A DNA stretch of 64,000 nt. It comes from Rhodanobacter sp. FDAARGOS 1247. GTDB taxonomy: Bacteria > Pseudomonadota > Gammaproteobacteria > Xanthomonadales > Rhodanobacteraceae. Both the position numbers and the translations under genes were made by a program. The stretch lies in the NCBI RefSeq assembly GCF_016889805.1, contig NZ_CP069535.1, positions 2,790,001 through 2,854,000 of the forward strand, given 5' to 3'. Below the pieces are notes generated by a model. It saw only the letters and a list, made by a program, of their open reading frames with translations. It did no database searches and was not told where the DNA came from. This document shows positions 37,413-48,065 of the stretch, piece after piece (the first letter of the stretch is position 1; each line of letters opens with the position of its first letter).

Positions 37413-37534
37413 GGGATTTCCTGCGTGAGTGACGGGTACCACCGGAAGGCGACGATCGCGTACGGATCGCCGCCGGTCTTGCCGGAACACGCCAGACCTT
37501 GATCAATACGACGCTCCGGCGCGCCCGCCTTGCC

Positions 37535-38284
37535 TTACAACTGGCTCATGCCGCCGTCGATGATGATTTCGCTGCCGACGATGAAGGACGATTCCGCAGC
37601 CGACAGATGCAACACGGTGGCCGCCACTTCCTGCGGCGTGCCGAAACGGCCCAGCGGCACCTGGCCCTGGATCTGGGCGGCGGTGGCTTCCAGAGTCGCG
37701 GCATCCATGCCCAGCTTGCCGTACAGCGGCGTGCTGATCGGGCCGGGGCTGACTACGTTGACGCGCACGCCGCGTGGCAACAGTTCGGCCGACAGTGTCC
37801 TGGCCAGCGAGATCAGTGCGGCCTTGCTGGCGGCGTAGACCGACGAATTCGGCATGCCGATGTGCGCGTTGATCGAACCGTTCAGCACGATCGAGGCGCC
37901 CGCATTGAGCAGCGGCAGCAAGGCCTGGATCTGGAAGTAGGCGCCCTTGACGTTGGTGTCGAAGCCCTGGTTCCACAGCTCCTCGTCGACATCGGCGAGC
38001 GAGGCGAACTTCGCGATGCCCGCGTTGATGAACACGGCGTCGAGGCGGATCTGCTGGCTGGCCAGCGCGGCAGCCAGGTCCTTCACCTCGGCGACCACGC
38101 CGGCATTGTTGCGCAGGGCGATGGTGTTGCCGCCCAGCGCTGCCCTGGCCTCGGCCAGCGCGGCGCTGTCGCGGCCGGTGATGATGACGCGCGCGCCTTC
38201 GGCGGCGAACGCATGGGCGGCGGCCAGGCCGATGCCGCTGCTGCCACCGGTGACGAGTACGGACTTGCCTTCGAAACGATTCAT
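37535..38284 (-). CDS. Short-chain dehydrogenase/reductase, tandem paralogue
   Basis: 249 residues from the ATG at 38284. Motifs: TGGSSGIG, INAG in place of NNAG, NGSINAH with the catalytic serine and VYAASK. It shares with its downstream neighbour the RVNVVSPGPI segment and the C-terminal DGGMSQL / DGGASQL ending. It is divergent from a LysR gene with a palindromic site between them, so it is the likely direct target of that regulator. Confidence 0.87.
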   Translation of the reverse strand: MNRFEGKSVLVTGGSSGIGLAAAHAFAAEGARVIITGRDSAALAEARAALGGNTIALRNNAGVVAEVKDLAAALASQQIRLDAVFINAGIAKFASLADVDEELWNQGFDTNVKGAYFQIQALLPLLNAGASIVLNGSINAHIGMPNSSVYAASKAALISLARTLSAELLPRGVRVNVVSPGPISTPLYGKLGMDAATLEATAAQIQGQVPLGRFGTPQEVAATVLHLSAAESSFIVGSEIIIDGGMSQL

Positions 38285-38358
38285 GATGTGCTCCAGCGAT
38301 GGGTGGTGTTTCAGTGGAGCCATCCTGATCGCCGGCACGGGGTTTGCCGTACCATCGT

Positions 38359-38378
38359 TTCGACGAACTCGTTCGAAG
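38359..38378. promoter_or_regulatory. Palindrome between SDR and LysR genes
   Basis: TTCGACGAACTCGTTCGAA contains the 12-bp palindrome CGAACTCGTTCG (38364-38375) with TTCGA/TCGAA arms at the edges. It ends just before the LysR ribosome-binding site, a usual place for a LysR autoregulatory site. Confidence 0.45.
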
Positions 38379-38387
38379 GAGTTGCAC

Positions 38388-39311
38388 ATGTTGTCCGACG
38401 ACGAACTGGCCCTGCTGGAGGCGATCCGCAGCACCGGCAGCCTGTCCCGCGCGGCCGCGCACCTGGGCAAGGCGCCCTCGACCGTCTCGCATGCGGCCCG
38501 CCAGCTGGAAACACGTTTCGACGCGCTGCTGTTCGACCGCCGCCGCTACCGCCTGCAACTCACCCCGGCGGGCGAGTTGCTCACCCACGAGGCCGCGCGG
38601 CTGGTGCAGGACGTGGCCCGCTTGAACCAGCGCGTGAAGCAGGTGGCCAACGGTTGGGAAGACCGGCTGCACATCGTCACCGACGAGATCCTGGAGTTCG
38701 AGACGTTGCTGCCGGTGATCCGTGCGTTCGATGCGTTGCAGTCCGGCGTGCGCCTGCGCCTCACCCACGAGGTGCTCGGCGGCACCTGGGAAGCCTTGCG
38801 CGAAGGCCGGGCGGAACTGGTGGTCGGCGCCACCAACGAGCCGCCGGCGATGCCCAAGCTGCGCTGGTTCGAGCTCGGCACGATGGACTGGGTGTTCGCC
38901 GTATCGCCGCGACACCCGCTGGCGAAAGCCACCGAGCCGCTGTCACAGGATGCGGTCGGCGCCCATCGTTCGGTGGTGGTGGCCGACTCCTCGCGCAACG
39001 TCGGCCGCGCTTACGGCATCGTCGCTGGGCAGGCGACGCTGGCGGTGCCCAGCATGCGCGCCAAGATCCTTGCCCAGCGCGATGGCCTGGGCGCGGGCTG
39101 GCTGCCGCGACATCGTGCCAGCGCCCTGCTGCGGAGTGGCCAATTGGTCGAGAAGAGCATGAGCGAGCCGCGCGAACCGAACACGGTCTACGTCGCCTGG
39201 CGCAGCGACCAGGAAGGTCGCGCGCTGAGCTGGTGGCTGGAGCAATTGCGCCAGCCACGGCTGGCGAAGCGGCTGATCCAGGGACTGCCGGTGCCCGCGG
39301 AGAACCGCTAG
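38388..39311 (+). CDS. LysR-family transcriptional regulator
   Basis: 307 residues from the ATG at 38388, with AGGAG 6 bases upstream. The N-terminal winged helix (LLEAIRSTGSLSRAAAHLGK, then PSTVSHAARQLE) and the effector-binding domain are typical of LysR. It diverges from the tandem SDR genes, the usual arrangement for a LysR activator and its target. Its 3' end overlaps the stop of the convergent GGDEF/EAL gene by 4 bases. Confidence 0.9.
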   Translation: MLSDDELALLEAIRSTGSLSRAAAHLGKAPSTVSHAARQLETRFDALLFDRRRYRLQLTPAGELLTHEAARLVQDVARLNQRVKQVANGWEDRLHIVTDEILEFETLLPVIRAFDALQSGVRLRLTHEVLGGTWEALREGRAELVVGATNEPPAMPKLRWFELGTMDWVFAVSPRHPLAKATEPLSQDAVGAHRSVVVADSSRNVGRAYGIVAGQATLAVPSMRAKILAQRDGLGAGWLPRHRASALLRSGQLVEKSMSEPREPNTVYVAWRSDQEGRALSWWLEQLRQPRLAKRLIQGLPVPAENR

Positions 39312-42190
39312 CCGCGCGCGGCGTCGAGGCGCCGGGCTGCGTCGCTGGCGCTCAGGGCGTGACCGAGATGGTGGCCCTGCAGTTCGTCGCAGCCGGCGCC
39401 GACGAGGAACTGCGCCTGTTCCGCGGTCGCCACGCCTTCGGCTGCGACGCCCATGTGCAGCTCGTGCGCCACCGCGATGATGGTGCGCACGATCGCTGCA
39501 TCCGCGGCGTCCTGCGGCAGGTCGCGCACGAAGATCTGGTCGATCTTCAGCTTGTCGATCGGGAATTGCTTGAGGTAGGCCAGGCTGGAATAGCCGGTGC
39601 CGAAATCATCCAGCGACAGCTTGATGCCCAGCGCCTTCAGCTCGGCCAGGGTGCGCTGTACCCGCCCCACGTTTTCCATCAGCGAGCTTTCGGTGATCTC
39701 GATGTCCAGCATCGCCGGCGGCACGGCATGTCGCTGCAGCGAAGCGGCCACCTGGGCCAGCAGCCCGGGCCGCTGCAGTTGCTGGGCCGACACATTCACC
39801 GCGACGGTGAAGTCGCGATAGCCCAGGTCGAGCCATTCGCGCACCTGCCGGCAGGCCACGTCGAGCACCCAGCCGCCGATCTCGTGCATCAGGCCGAGCG
39901 CTTCGGCAATCGGGATGAAGCGGGCCGGTGAAACCTGCCCGAGCTGGCGGCAGTTCCAGCGCAGCAGCGCCTCGAAACCGGTCAGCCGCAGGTCGGCGGC
40001 AGCATGCTGCGGCTGGTAGTGCAGCTCCAGCTCGCCCAGCCGGATCGCATCGCGCAGGTGATTGCCCAGCAGCAGGCGGTCTTCCAGTTCCTGCATCTGC
40101 GCCAGCGAAAATTCGCAGACGCGGTCGCGCCCTTCCTGCTTGGCCTGACTCATCGCCGCCTCGGCGCGGCGCAGCAGGTTCCTCGCATCGGTGCCATGCG
40201 CGGACGAATGACTGACGCCCACGCTGGCGGTCAGCAGCAGCCGGTAATCCTCGCCCTCGATCGGCTCGGCCACCACCGCCCGCAGCACCTCGGCCAGCTC
40301 CAGCACCGCGGCGGGAGGCATCCCGGCGACCGTCACCATGAATTCGTCACCGGCGAAACGGGCGATCCGGCCGCGCCCGCCCAGCGCCGTCTGCAACCGG
40401 GTGGCGAGGCGCAGCAGCACGTCGTCGCCGGTGGGATGACCGACCGAGGCGTTGACCAGCTGGAAGCGGTCCAGGCCCACCACCAGCACCGACGCCGGTA
40501 CGTTCGGATAGCACAGGATTTCCGCCAGTGCGTGTTCCAGCAGCAGGTGGTGCTGCAGGCCGGTGACCGGGTCGTGGCTGGAGGCGTAGGCCAGTTCGGC
40601 CTCGACCCGCCGCCGCTCGGTGATGTCGCGCGCCACGGCATAGACCAGCCCGTCGGGCGCCACGAACGACACCCACTCCAGCTGTCGTTCGCTGCCGTCG
40701 CGGCAGATGCAGCGGCTGACGAAATCGTGCATGCGCTGGCCGGCCGCATCGAGTTGCTGCATCGGATCGACGTCGAACACGTCGCTTTCCACGCGCAGGA
40801 ATTCGCGGTAGCTGCGCGACTTCAATTCGTCGGCGGAGTAGCCGGTCACGCGCGGCAACGAGGGGTTGAACTGCACCAGCCGCTGCGTGGCCGGATCGAT
40901 GATGCAGAAGATTTCCAGCGACATCTCGAAGAAGCGGTCGCGCTCGCGCAGGCGGCGGATGAGCTGCTCGCTTTCGATCGCCACGCCGGTGAGCGGCAAC
41001 ATGCGGTCGATGCTGTACAGCTCTTCCGGACGTGGCTCGCGCAGTTCGCGGAAATACACCGCGAAGGTGCCCAGCACCTTGCCGCCGCTGCCCAGCACCG
41101 GCGTGGACCAGCACGCCTTGAGGCCGTGCGCCAGCGCCAGCGACTTGTAGTTGGCCCAATACGGATGGCTGGCGATGTCGGCCACCACCACGCGCTCGCG
41201 CCGCCACGCAGCGGTGCCGCAGGAACCCCTGGCTTCGCCGATTTCCAGGCCATGCAGGGCGCGGCTGTAGGCCTCGGGCAGGCTCGGCGCGGCACCGTGC
41301 AGCACGTGCTGCCCGCTTTCGTCGAGCAGCAGCAGCGAGCACAGCGCGCCGGGGTTCATCGCCTCGTGCAGGTGGGCGATCTGCGCCAGGCTTTGCGCCA
41401 GCGGACGCTGCGCCGCGATGCCGGCCAGGATTTCGTGCTGGCCGGCCTCCAGCTGTTCGGCGCGCTTGCGTTCGCTGATGTCCTGGCAGGCGCCCATCAG
41501 GCGCACGGCGCGACCGGCGGCGTCGACCTCGACCATGCCGCGACTGAGCAGGGTGCGCACCGCGCCGTCCGGACGCACGATGCGTTCCTCGAACTCGAAT
41601 GGCTGCGTTCCGGTCACGGCCTGGGCGATCGTCTGCTGCACGCGTTCGCGATCCTGCGGATGCACCAGCGCCAGGTAGGACTCGAACGTGGCGGCGTGCC
41701 GCGCCGGCGTCACCCCATAGATGCGATACAGCTCCTCCGACCAGGTCACCCGGTTTTCCGCGATGTCCCATTCCCAGCTGCCGACGTGCGCCACCTGCTG
41801 CGCCTGCGACAACATGCGCTGGTGCTGCAGCAATTCCTGTTCGGCCCGTTTGCGTTCGGTGATGTCGAGGAAGTAGATGGTCAGGCCTTCCGCCGAAGGA
41901 TAGATGCGGTTCTCGAACCAGCGCTGGTACGGCGGATACCAGGCCTCGATCTGCCGCGGCTGCTGGTCGGCCATCGCCTGTTCGTAGGCGCGCTGGAACG
42001 GCTGGCCCTCGCCTTCGGGGAATTCGGTCCAGATGTGCCGGCCGATCAGGTCTTCCACCCGGCGACCGAAAAACTCGCAGGCCTTCGCATTGAGGTAGAT
42101 GTAGCGCCAGTCCCGATCCAGCGCCACGTACGCATCGGTGATGCGCTCGAACACCTGGTGAAATTCCAGCTCGGACGTGGTGCGATCCAT
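39308..42190 (-). CDS. PAS-PAS-GAF-PAS-GGDEF-EAL cyclic-di-GMP signalling protein
   Basis: 960 residues. Domains in order: PAS (about 5-115), PAS/PAC (about 130-245), GAF (about 260-415), PAS (about 420-545), GGDEF (about 550-710) and EAL (about 725-955). The GGDEF signature reads AGDEF (613-617), which may reduce diguanylate cyclase activity, while the EAL domain keeps EAL (Glu740), the NVSAQQL segment and the DDFGTGYSSL loop expected of active phosphodiesterases. No membrane segment is seen, so it is probably a cytoplasmic sensor that breaks down c-di-GMP, with GGDEF as a regulatory or weak cyclase domain. Confidence 0.92.
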   Translation of the reverse strand: MDRTTSELEFHQVFERITDAYVALDRDWRYIYLNAKACEFFGRRVEDLIGRHIWTEFPEGEGQPFQRAYEQAMADQQPRQIEAWYPPYQRWFENRIYPSAEGLTIYFLDITERKRAEQELLQHQRMLSQAQQVAHVGSWEWDIAENRVTWSEELYRIYGVTPARHAATFESYLALVHPQDRERVQQTIAQAVTGTQPFEFEERIVRPDGAVRTLLSRGMVEVDAAGRAVRLMGACQDISERKRAEQLEAGQHEILAGIAAQRPLAQSLAQIAHLHEAMNPGALCSLLLLDESGQHVLHGAAPSLPEAYSRALHGLEIGEARGSCGTAAWRRERVVVADIASHPYWANYKSLALAHGLKACWSTPVLGSGGKVLGTFAVYFRELREPRPEELYSIDRMLPLTGVAIESEQLIRRLRERDRFFEMSLEIFCIIDPATQRLVQFNPSLPRVTGYSADELKSRSYREFLRVESDVFDVDPMQQLDAAGQRMHDFVSRCICRDGSERQLEWVSFVAPDGLVYAVARDITERRRVEAELAYASSHDPVTGLQHHLLLEHALAEILCYPNVPASVLVVGLDRFQLVNASVGHPTGDDVLLRLATRLQTALGGRGRIARFAGDEFMVTVAGMPPAAVLELAEVLRAVVAEPIEGEDYRLLLTASVGVSHSSAHGTDARNLLRRAEAAMSQAKQEGRDRVCEFSLAQMQELEDRLLLGNHLRDAIRLGELELHYQPQHAAADLRLTGFEALLRWNCRQLGQVSPARFIPIAEALGLMHEIGGWVLDVACRQVREWLDLGYRDFTVAVNVSAQQLQRPGLLAQVAASLQRHAVPPAMLDIEITESSLMENVGRVQRTLAELKALGIKLSLDDFGTGYSSLAYLKQFPIDKLKIDQIFVRDLPQDAADAAIVRTIIAVAHELHMGVAAEGVATAEQAQFLVGAGCDELQGHHLGHALSASDAARRLDAARG

Positions 42191-42286
42191 GGCGCTCTCG
42201 ATCCTGTCATGCGGAGGAACCCGGACAACCTCCGCAGACTACGGGATCACCCGCACCAGCCGCAACGGCGGCCGGCCAGGCCTTCA

Positions 42287-43309
42287 TCAGCGCAGGCTGG
42301 AGCGGCGCACCATCAGCTTCACCGGCAGCACTTCGCTGTCCACCGGCTCGCCCCGGATCAGGCCGAGCAGGCTGTCGACCAGCACCTCGCCGGCCTGGCG
42401 GGTGTCCTGCAGCACGGTGGTCAGCGGCGGGTTGACGAAGCTGGCGGTGGCGATGTCGTCGAAGCCAGCCAGCGCGACATCCTGCGGCACCCGCAGGCCG
42501 TGGTCGCTCAGTGCGCGCATCGCACCGATCGCGATCAGGTCGCTGGCAGCGAACACGGCATCGAAGCCGGTTTCGTTGAGGATCAGTCCGCGCATCGCCT
42601 CGTAGCCCGAATGCTCGGTGCTTTCGGCGTTCTGTTGCAGGTCCGGATCGACCGCGATGCCGGCCTGTTCAAGCGCCTGCACGTAGCCACGATAGCGGCC
42701 GAAGAATTCCGGGTAGTGGCTGGAGGCATCGCCCAGGAACGCGATGCGGCGACAGCCGCGCTCGAGCAGGTGCTCGGCCACCGCCAGGCCGCCGGCGAAA
42801 TTGTCGCAACCGATCGACACGCCGGGCTGGTCGGGCAGCACCGCGCCCCAGCGCACGAAGCGGGTGCCCTGGCCGACCAGTTTTTCCAGCTTGTCGGTAT
42901 AGGCCAGGTAATCGCCGTAGCCCAGCAGGATCAGCCCGTCGGCCTTCTTGCTGTCGGCGAAGTCGGCATGCCAGTCGTGCGAGAACTGCTGGAACGAGAT
43001 CAGCAGGTCGTAACCCTGCAGGGCACAGGCGCGGGTGATCGAGCCCAGCATCGACAGGAAGAACGGGTTGATGTGCGACTCGTCGGCGGTGGGGTCCTCG
43101 AAGAACAGCAGCGCCAGCGTGCCGGTGTGCATCTTGCGCAGGTTGGACGCGTTCTTGTCGACCTTGTAGTTGAGCTGGTCGGCGGCGGCCTGGATGCGCC
43201 GCCGGGTTTCCTCATTGACCAGCGGGCTGCCACGCAGCGCACGCGACACCGTGGCCTGGGATACCCCGGCCAGGTGGGCAATGTCGATTGAAGTGGCCTT
43301 TGCCTTCAT
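42287..43309 (-). CDS. LacI-family transcriptional regulator (LacI-2)
   Basis: 340 residues from the ATG at 43309. The helix-turn-helix reads VSQATVSRALRG and the hinge NASNLRKMHTG; the sensor domain has DGLILLGYG and AGFDDIAT signatures. It lies 157 bases downstream of a sugar porter gene on the same strand. The porter promoter has box A and box B. This helix differs from that of LacI-1, and box B (also found at the alpha-glucan glycosidase-permease operon) is my preferred target for LacI-2. Effector is unknown, probably glucose, maltose or a derivative. Confidence 0.92.
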   Translation of the reverse strand: MKAKATSIDIAHLAGVSQATVSRALRGSPLVNEETRRRIQAAADQLNYKVDKNASNLRKMHTGTLALLFFEDPTADESHINPFFLSMLGSITRACALQGYDLLISFQQFSHDWHADFADSKKADGLILLGYGDYLAYTDKLEKLVGQGTRFVRWGAVLPDQPGVSIGCDNFAGGLAVAEHLLERGCRRIAFLGDASSHYPEFFGRYRGYVQALEQAGIAVDPDLQQNAESTEHSGYEAMRGLILNETGFDAVFAASDLIAIGAMRALSDHGLRVPQDVALAGFDDIATASFVNPPLTTVLQDTRQAGEVLVDSLLGLIRGEPVDSEVLPVKLMVRRSSLR

Positions 43310-43465
43310 CCGCAACGCGATCCGCCGGCATCCCTTGCGACGGCGCCGTGCCGTCGTTTCCGAATCCTAGCCGGTTTGCGCGGCGCGCGTCGTATCGGCT
43401 CCTTCGCTGCTCGCGCGCGGCGCAGGCCAGCTGCACCGCGGCCGGCTTTTTTTGCGGGAAGGCGT

Positions 43466-44890
43466 TCATGCGCGCATGTCCTCCAGTTCGACGCCGCGGG
43501 TCTCGCGCACGCCTGATAATACGAACAGCAGCGACAGCAAGGCGAAGCCGGCATACAGGCCGTAGGCGAAGGTCAGGCCCAGTTCGGCCAGTGCGGGGAA
43601 GCTGCTGGTGATGGCGAAGTTGGCCAGCCACTGCGCCGCGGCGGCCACCGCCAGCGCGGTGGCACGAATCGAATTGGGGAACATCTCGCCCAGCAGCACC
43701 CAGACCACCGGGCCCCAGCTGACGCCGAAGAACACCACGTAGGCGTTCGCCGCGACCAGGGCCACCATGCCAACCGAGCCGGGCAGGCTCAGCTCCGCAC
43801 CGCTGCCGGTGGCCTGCGAGAAGCACCACGCCATCACGCCCAGGGTAATCGCCATGCCCGCCGAGCCGACCACCAACAGCGGCTTGCGGCCGATCCTGTC
43901 GACCAGCGCGATGGCGACCAGGGTCACCAGCACGTTGACGATCGAGGTGACCACGGTGATGGTGAACGAGTCGGCCTCGCTGAAGCCCACCGAATGCCAC
44001 AGGGTGGACGAGTAGTAGAAGATCACGTTGATGCCCACGAACTGCTGGAACACCGACAGCAGGATGCCGATCCAGACCACCGGCAACAGCCCGGCCGCCT
44101 TGCCGCGCAGGTCGCTCAGGCGCGGCTTGTGTTCCGAACGCAGGCTGCCTTCGATGTCATGCAGCTTGCTGTCCAGCGCTGCCTCGCTGTGCATGTTCAG
44201 CACCTTGCGCAGCACGATGCGGGCTTCGTCGATGCGGCCCTTGGCCACCAGGTGGCGCGGCGATTCCGGCACGCCCAGCACCAGCACGCCGTAGACCAGC
44301 GCCGGCAGGGTGGCCACCAGGAACATCCAGCGCCACGCCGCCAGGCCCAGCCACAGCGGCTGGCTGGCTCCGCCCGCTGCACCGCTCAGCCAGGCATCGC
44401 TGAGCAGGGCGGCGAAGATGCCCAGCACGATCGCCAGCTGCTGCATCGAGCCGAGCCGGCCGCGAATGTTTGCCGGCGATACCTCGGCGATGTAGGTGGG
44501 AGCGATCACCGAGGCCACGCCCACGCCGATGCCGCCGACCAGTCGCCACAGGATCAGGTCCCACACCGCGGTGGCCATGCCCGAACCGATCGCGCTGGCG
44601 ACCAGCAGCACCGCCGCCACCTGCATGGTGCGCACGCGGCCGAAGCGGTTGGCCAGCATGCCCGCATACCAGGCGCCCAGCGCCGAACCGAGCAGGGCAC
44701 AGGACACCGCGAAGCCGATCTGGGCCGCGTCCAGCGCGAAGCTGCCGCGGATCGCGTCGACCGCGCCGTTGATCACGGCCGTGTCGAAGCCAAACAGGAA
44801 TCCGCCCAGCGCGGCCGCCGCCGAAATCAGTACCACGCGCGCCGTGGCGTGCCGCCCCAGGCCATCTCCGGTTGCATCCATCGTGCTCAT
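43466..44890 (-). CDS. MFS sugar porter (SP family sugar:H+ symporter)
   Basis: 474 residues with 12 membrane segments and the full SP-family signature set: NRFGR and DRIGRKP loops, PESPRHL after helix 6, and QQFVGIN in helix 7 as in GLUT/XylE transporters. It should import a monosaccharide such as glucose released by the periplasmic glycosidases encoded at 1-23 kb. It is the only gene seen with both operator types upstream (box B at 44959, box A at 45040), so it may respond to either glycan programme. Confidence 0.9.
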   Translation of the reverse strand: MSTMDATGDGLGRHATARVVLISAAAALGGFLFGFDTAVINGAVDAIRGSFALDAAQIGFAVSCALLGSALGAWYAGMLANRFGRVRTMQVAAVLLVASAIGSGMATAVWDLILWRLVGGIGVGVASVIAPTYIAEVSPANIRGRLGSMQQLAIVLGIFAALLSDAWLSGAAGGASQPLWLGLAAWRWMFLVATLPALVYGVLVLGVPESPRHLVAKGRIDEARIVLRKVLNMHSEAALDSKLHDIEGSLRSEHKPRLSDLRGKAAGLLPVVWIGILLSVFQQFVGINVIFYYSSTLWHSVGFSEADSFTITVVTSIVNVLVTLVAIALVDRIGRKPLLVVGSAGMAITLGVMAWCFSQATGSGAELSLPGSVGMVALVAANAYVVFFGVSWGPVVWVLLGEMFPNSIRATALAVAAAAQWLANFAITSSFPALAELGLTFAYGLYAGFALLSLLFVLSGVRETRGVELEDMRA

Positions 44891-44958
44891 CGCGTCTCCC
44901 CAACGTCATGACCAGTCATCGCAGTCGATTCTGCGGTGTACGTGCGGCGCTGTCCGGC

Positions 44959-44972
44959 TGAATACGTATGCA
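44959..44972. promoter_or_regulatory. Box B copy 2: LacI-type operator
   Basis: TGAATACGTATGCA, base-for-base the same as 17769-17782, 69 bases upstream of the sugar porter start. Confidence 0.7.
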
Positions 44973-45039
44973 GGAACCGACACGGACTGCCCGTGCCCAC
45001 CCCTGCCCGCCCCTGCACCTGACGCCATCGGGGGCTACT

Positions 45040-45055
45040 ATGACAGCGCTGTCAT
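45040..45055. promoter_or_regulatory. Box A copy 4: LacI-type operator
   Basis: ATGACAGCGCTGTCAT, identical over 16 bases to copy 1 at 10894, 150 bases upstream of the sugar porter start and 68 bases from box B. Confidence 0.75.
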
Positions 45056-45195
45056 GTTTCGCCAAGCATGATCCGAAAACCTCGCTGGAACCGCGCTCCG
45101 ATGCTGCTTGCGGAACGGATGACGGCGCCCGGACGCTGCCGTGCGCCGGGCGTTTGCGGATCATCGGTGACGCCACCGGTGCGCCGCGGCGAAAA

Positions 45196-47022
<1,827 letters not shown>

Positions 47023-47141
47023 TCCGGGAATGCTAGCAAATGCAGGGGCGCCGCTTCGCGCAAGCGGGTGTGCGCGGGACACGCGAGGGCGTGTGGGTTG
47101 GCGATGACAGGGGGCTTCTCCCCTCCCGTGGGCGGAGAGAA

Positions 47142-47241
47142 GAGGCGAAGGCAAGGGGCGCTTTGGCTTGTTGGCGCTTCCCTCTCCTCAATCCTCTCCC
47201 GCAAGCGGGAGAGGAGGCGAAGGCAAGAGGCGCTTTGGCTT
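47142..47241. repeat. 28-bp direct repeat pair around a palindrome
   Basis: GAGGCGAAGGCAAG(G/A)GGCGCTTTGGCTT occurs at 47142-47169 and 47214-47241 with one mismatch. Between them lies the perfect inverted repeat CCTCTCCCGC AA GCGGGAGAGG (47193-47214). The arrangement resembles REP-type intergenic repeats of Xanthomonadales. Confidence 0.7.
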
Positions 47242-47582
47242 TATGGGAGCGGGGGGCCCCACAGCGCGTGGTCGAGATCGGCGTCGAGGCCGAAACGCGA
47301 CGGGGGGACGCGGCCGTTCTTTACCTCGACGCCTTCGGCGCGCAGGCGGCGCGACTGTTCGCGGAAGCCGCGGCTGCCCGGCGGCATCGCGATGTGCCCG
47401 CTGGAGCGCAGCACGCGGTACCACGGCAGTTCCATGCCGTCGGGCACTTCGCCCAGCAGCCGACCGACCAGGCGCGCGCGACCGGGCAGGCCGGCGCGCG
47501 CGGCGATCGCGCCGTAGCTGGCCACGCGTCCTTGCGGAATGGCGGCGATGGCGGCGTAGATGCGGGCGGCGGCATCATTCAT
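47241..47582 (-). CDS. Alkyltransferase-like protein (ATL), MGMT family without the active cysteine
   Basis: 113 residues. It has the MGMT-type DNA-binding region (PQGRVASYGAIAARAGLPG and RLVGRLLG), but the PCHRV active site reads PWYRV, with Trp54 replacing the methyl-accepting cysteine. ATL proteins bind O6-alkylguanine and recruit nucleotide-excision repair instead of repairing directly. Histidine of PCHRV is also replaced by tyrosine. The 3' end abuts the second copy of the 28-bp repeat. Located just upstream of recQ on the same strand. Confidence 0.88.
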   Translation of the reverse strand: MNDAAARIYAAIAAIPQGRVASYGAIAARAGLPGRARLVGRLLGEVPDGMELPWYRVLRSSGHIAMPPGSRGFREQSRRLRAEGVEVKNGRVPPSRFGLDADLDHALWGPPLP

Positions 47583-47648
47583 GGTTCACGCGACGCAGGG
47601 GAATCCGTGTCAGAGTAGCTTCCGACCTTCGCCAGCGGAAGCCGCACC

Positions 47649-48053
47649 ATGCGCCACTTCGAAGCCGTGCGTTCCCACATCGGCAGCCTGCACGAGCTGC
47701 GCCACAACGACCCCTACCTGATCAGCTTCGACCTGCAGCTGGCCCAGGATCGCTGCCAGGGGATCTACCTGGCCGAGCTCGAGGACGAGGCGGGACGACG
47801 CTATCTGCGCATCTCCACGCCGGTGGGTCCGCTGGCCGGCACCGACCCGAACCGCTGCCTGCGCTTCAACTGGCAACAGCGCACCGGTTTCCTCGCGGTC
47901 GCCGACCTGGACGGCTCGCCCTACCTGCACCTGTGCGAAAACCGCCCCTATGAATTCCTCGACCAGGCCGAGCTGCAACGCGTGGTCGGCGAGCTGGGCA
48001 CGCTGGGCGACGAACTGGAACAGCTCATCGCCAACAGCAGCGATTCGCTGTAG
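47649..48053 (+). CDS. Conserved-looking hypothetical protein
   Basis: 134 residues, no named family. Sequence is acidic and compact, with a central beta-rich part (QGIYLAELEDEAGRRYLRIST and FLAVADLDGSPYLHLCENRP split by short loops) and a C-terminal coiled-like helix (LQRVVGELGTLGDELEQLI). The shape recalls small chaperone-like proteins (YbjN or type III chaperone type), but that is a guess. It has full chromosomal GC and codon use and no signal peptide, so it is likely a genuine cytoplasmic protein. Confidence 0.7.
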   Translation: MRHFEAVRSHIGSLHELRHNDPYLISFDLQLAQDRCQGIYLAELEDEAGRRYLRISTPVGPLAGTDPNRCLRFNWQQRTGFLAVADLDGSPYLHLCENRPYEFLDQAELQRVVGELGTLGDELEQLIANSSDSL

Positions 48054-48065
48054 CCGAAACTTCGT

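Larger units (their letters stand above)
44891..45195. other. Promoter region of the sugar porter
   Basis: 305 bases between the sugar porter start and the recQ stop. It holds box B and box A operators and no supported gene. Since recQ ends here on the same strand, both operators must serve the porter (or an unseen transcript). Confidence 0.65.
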
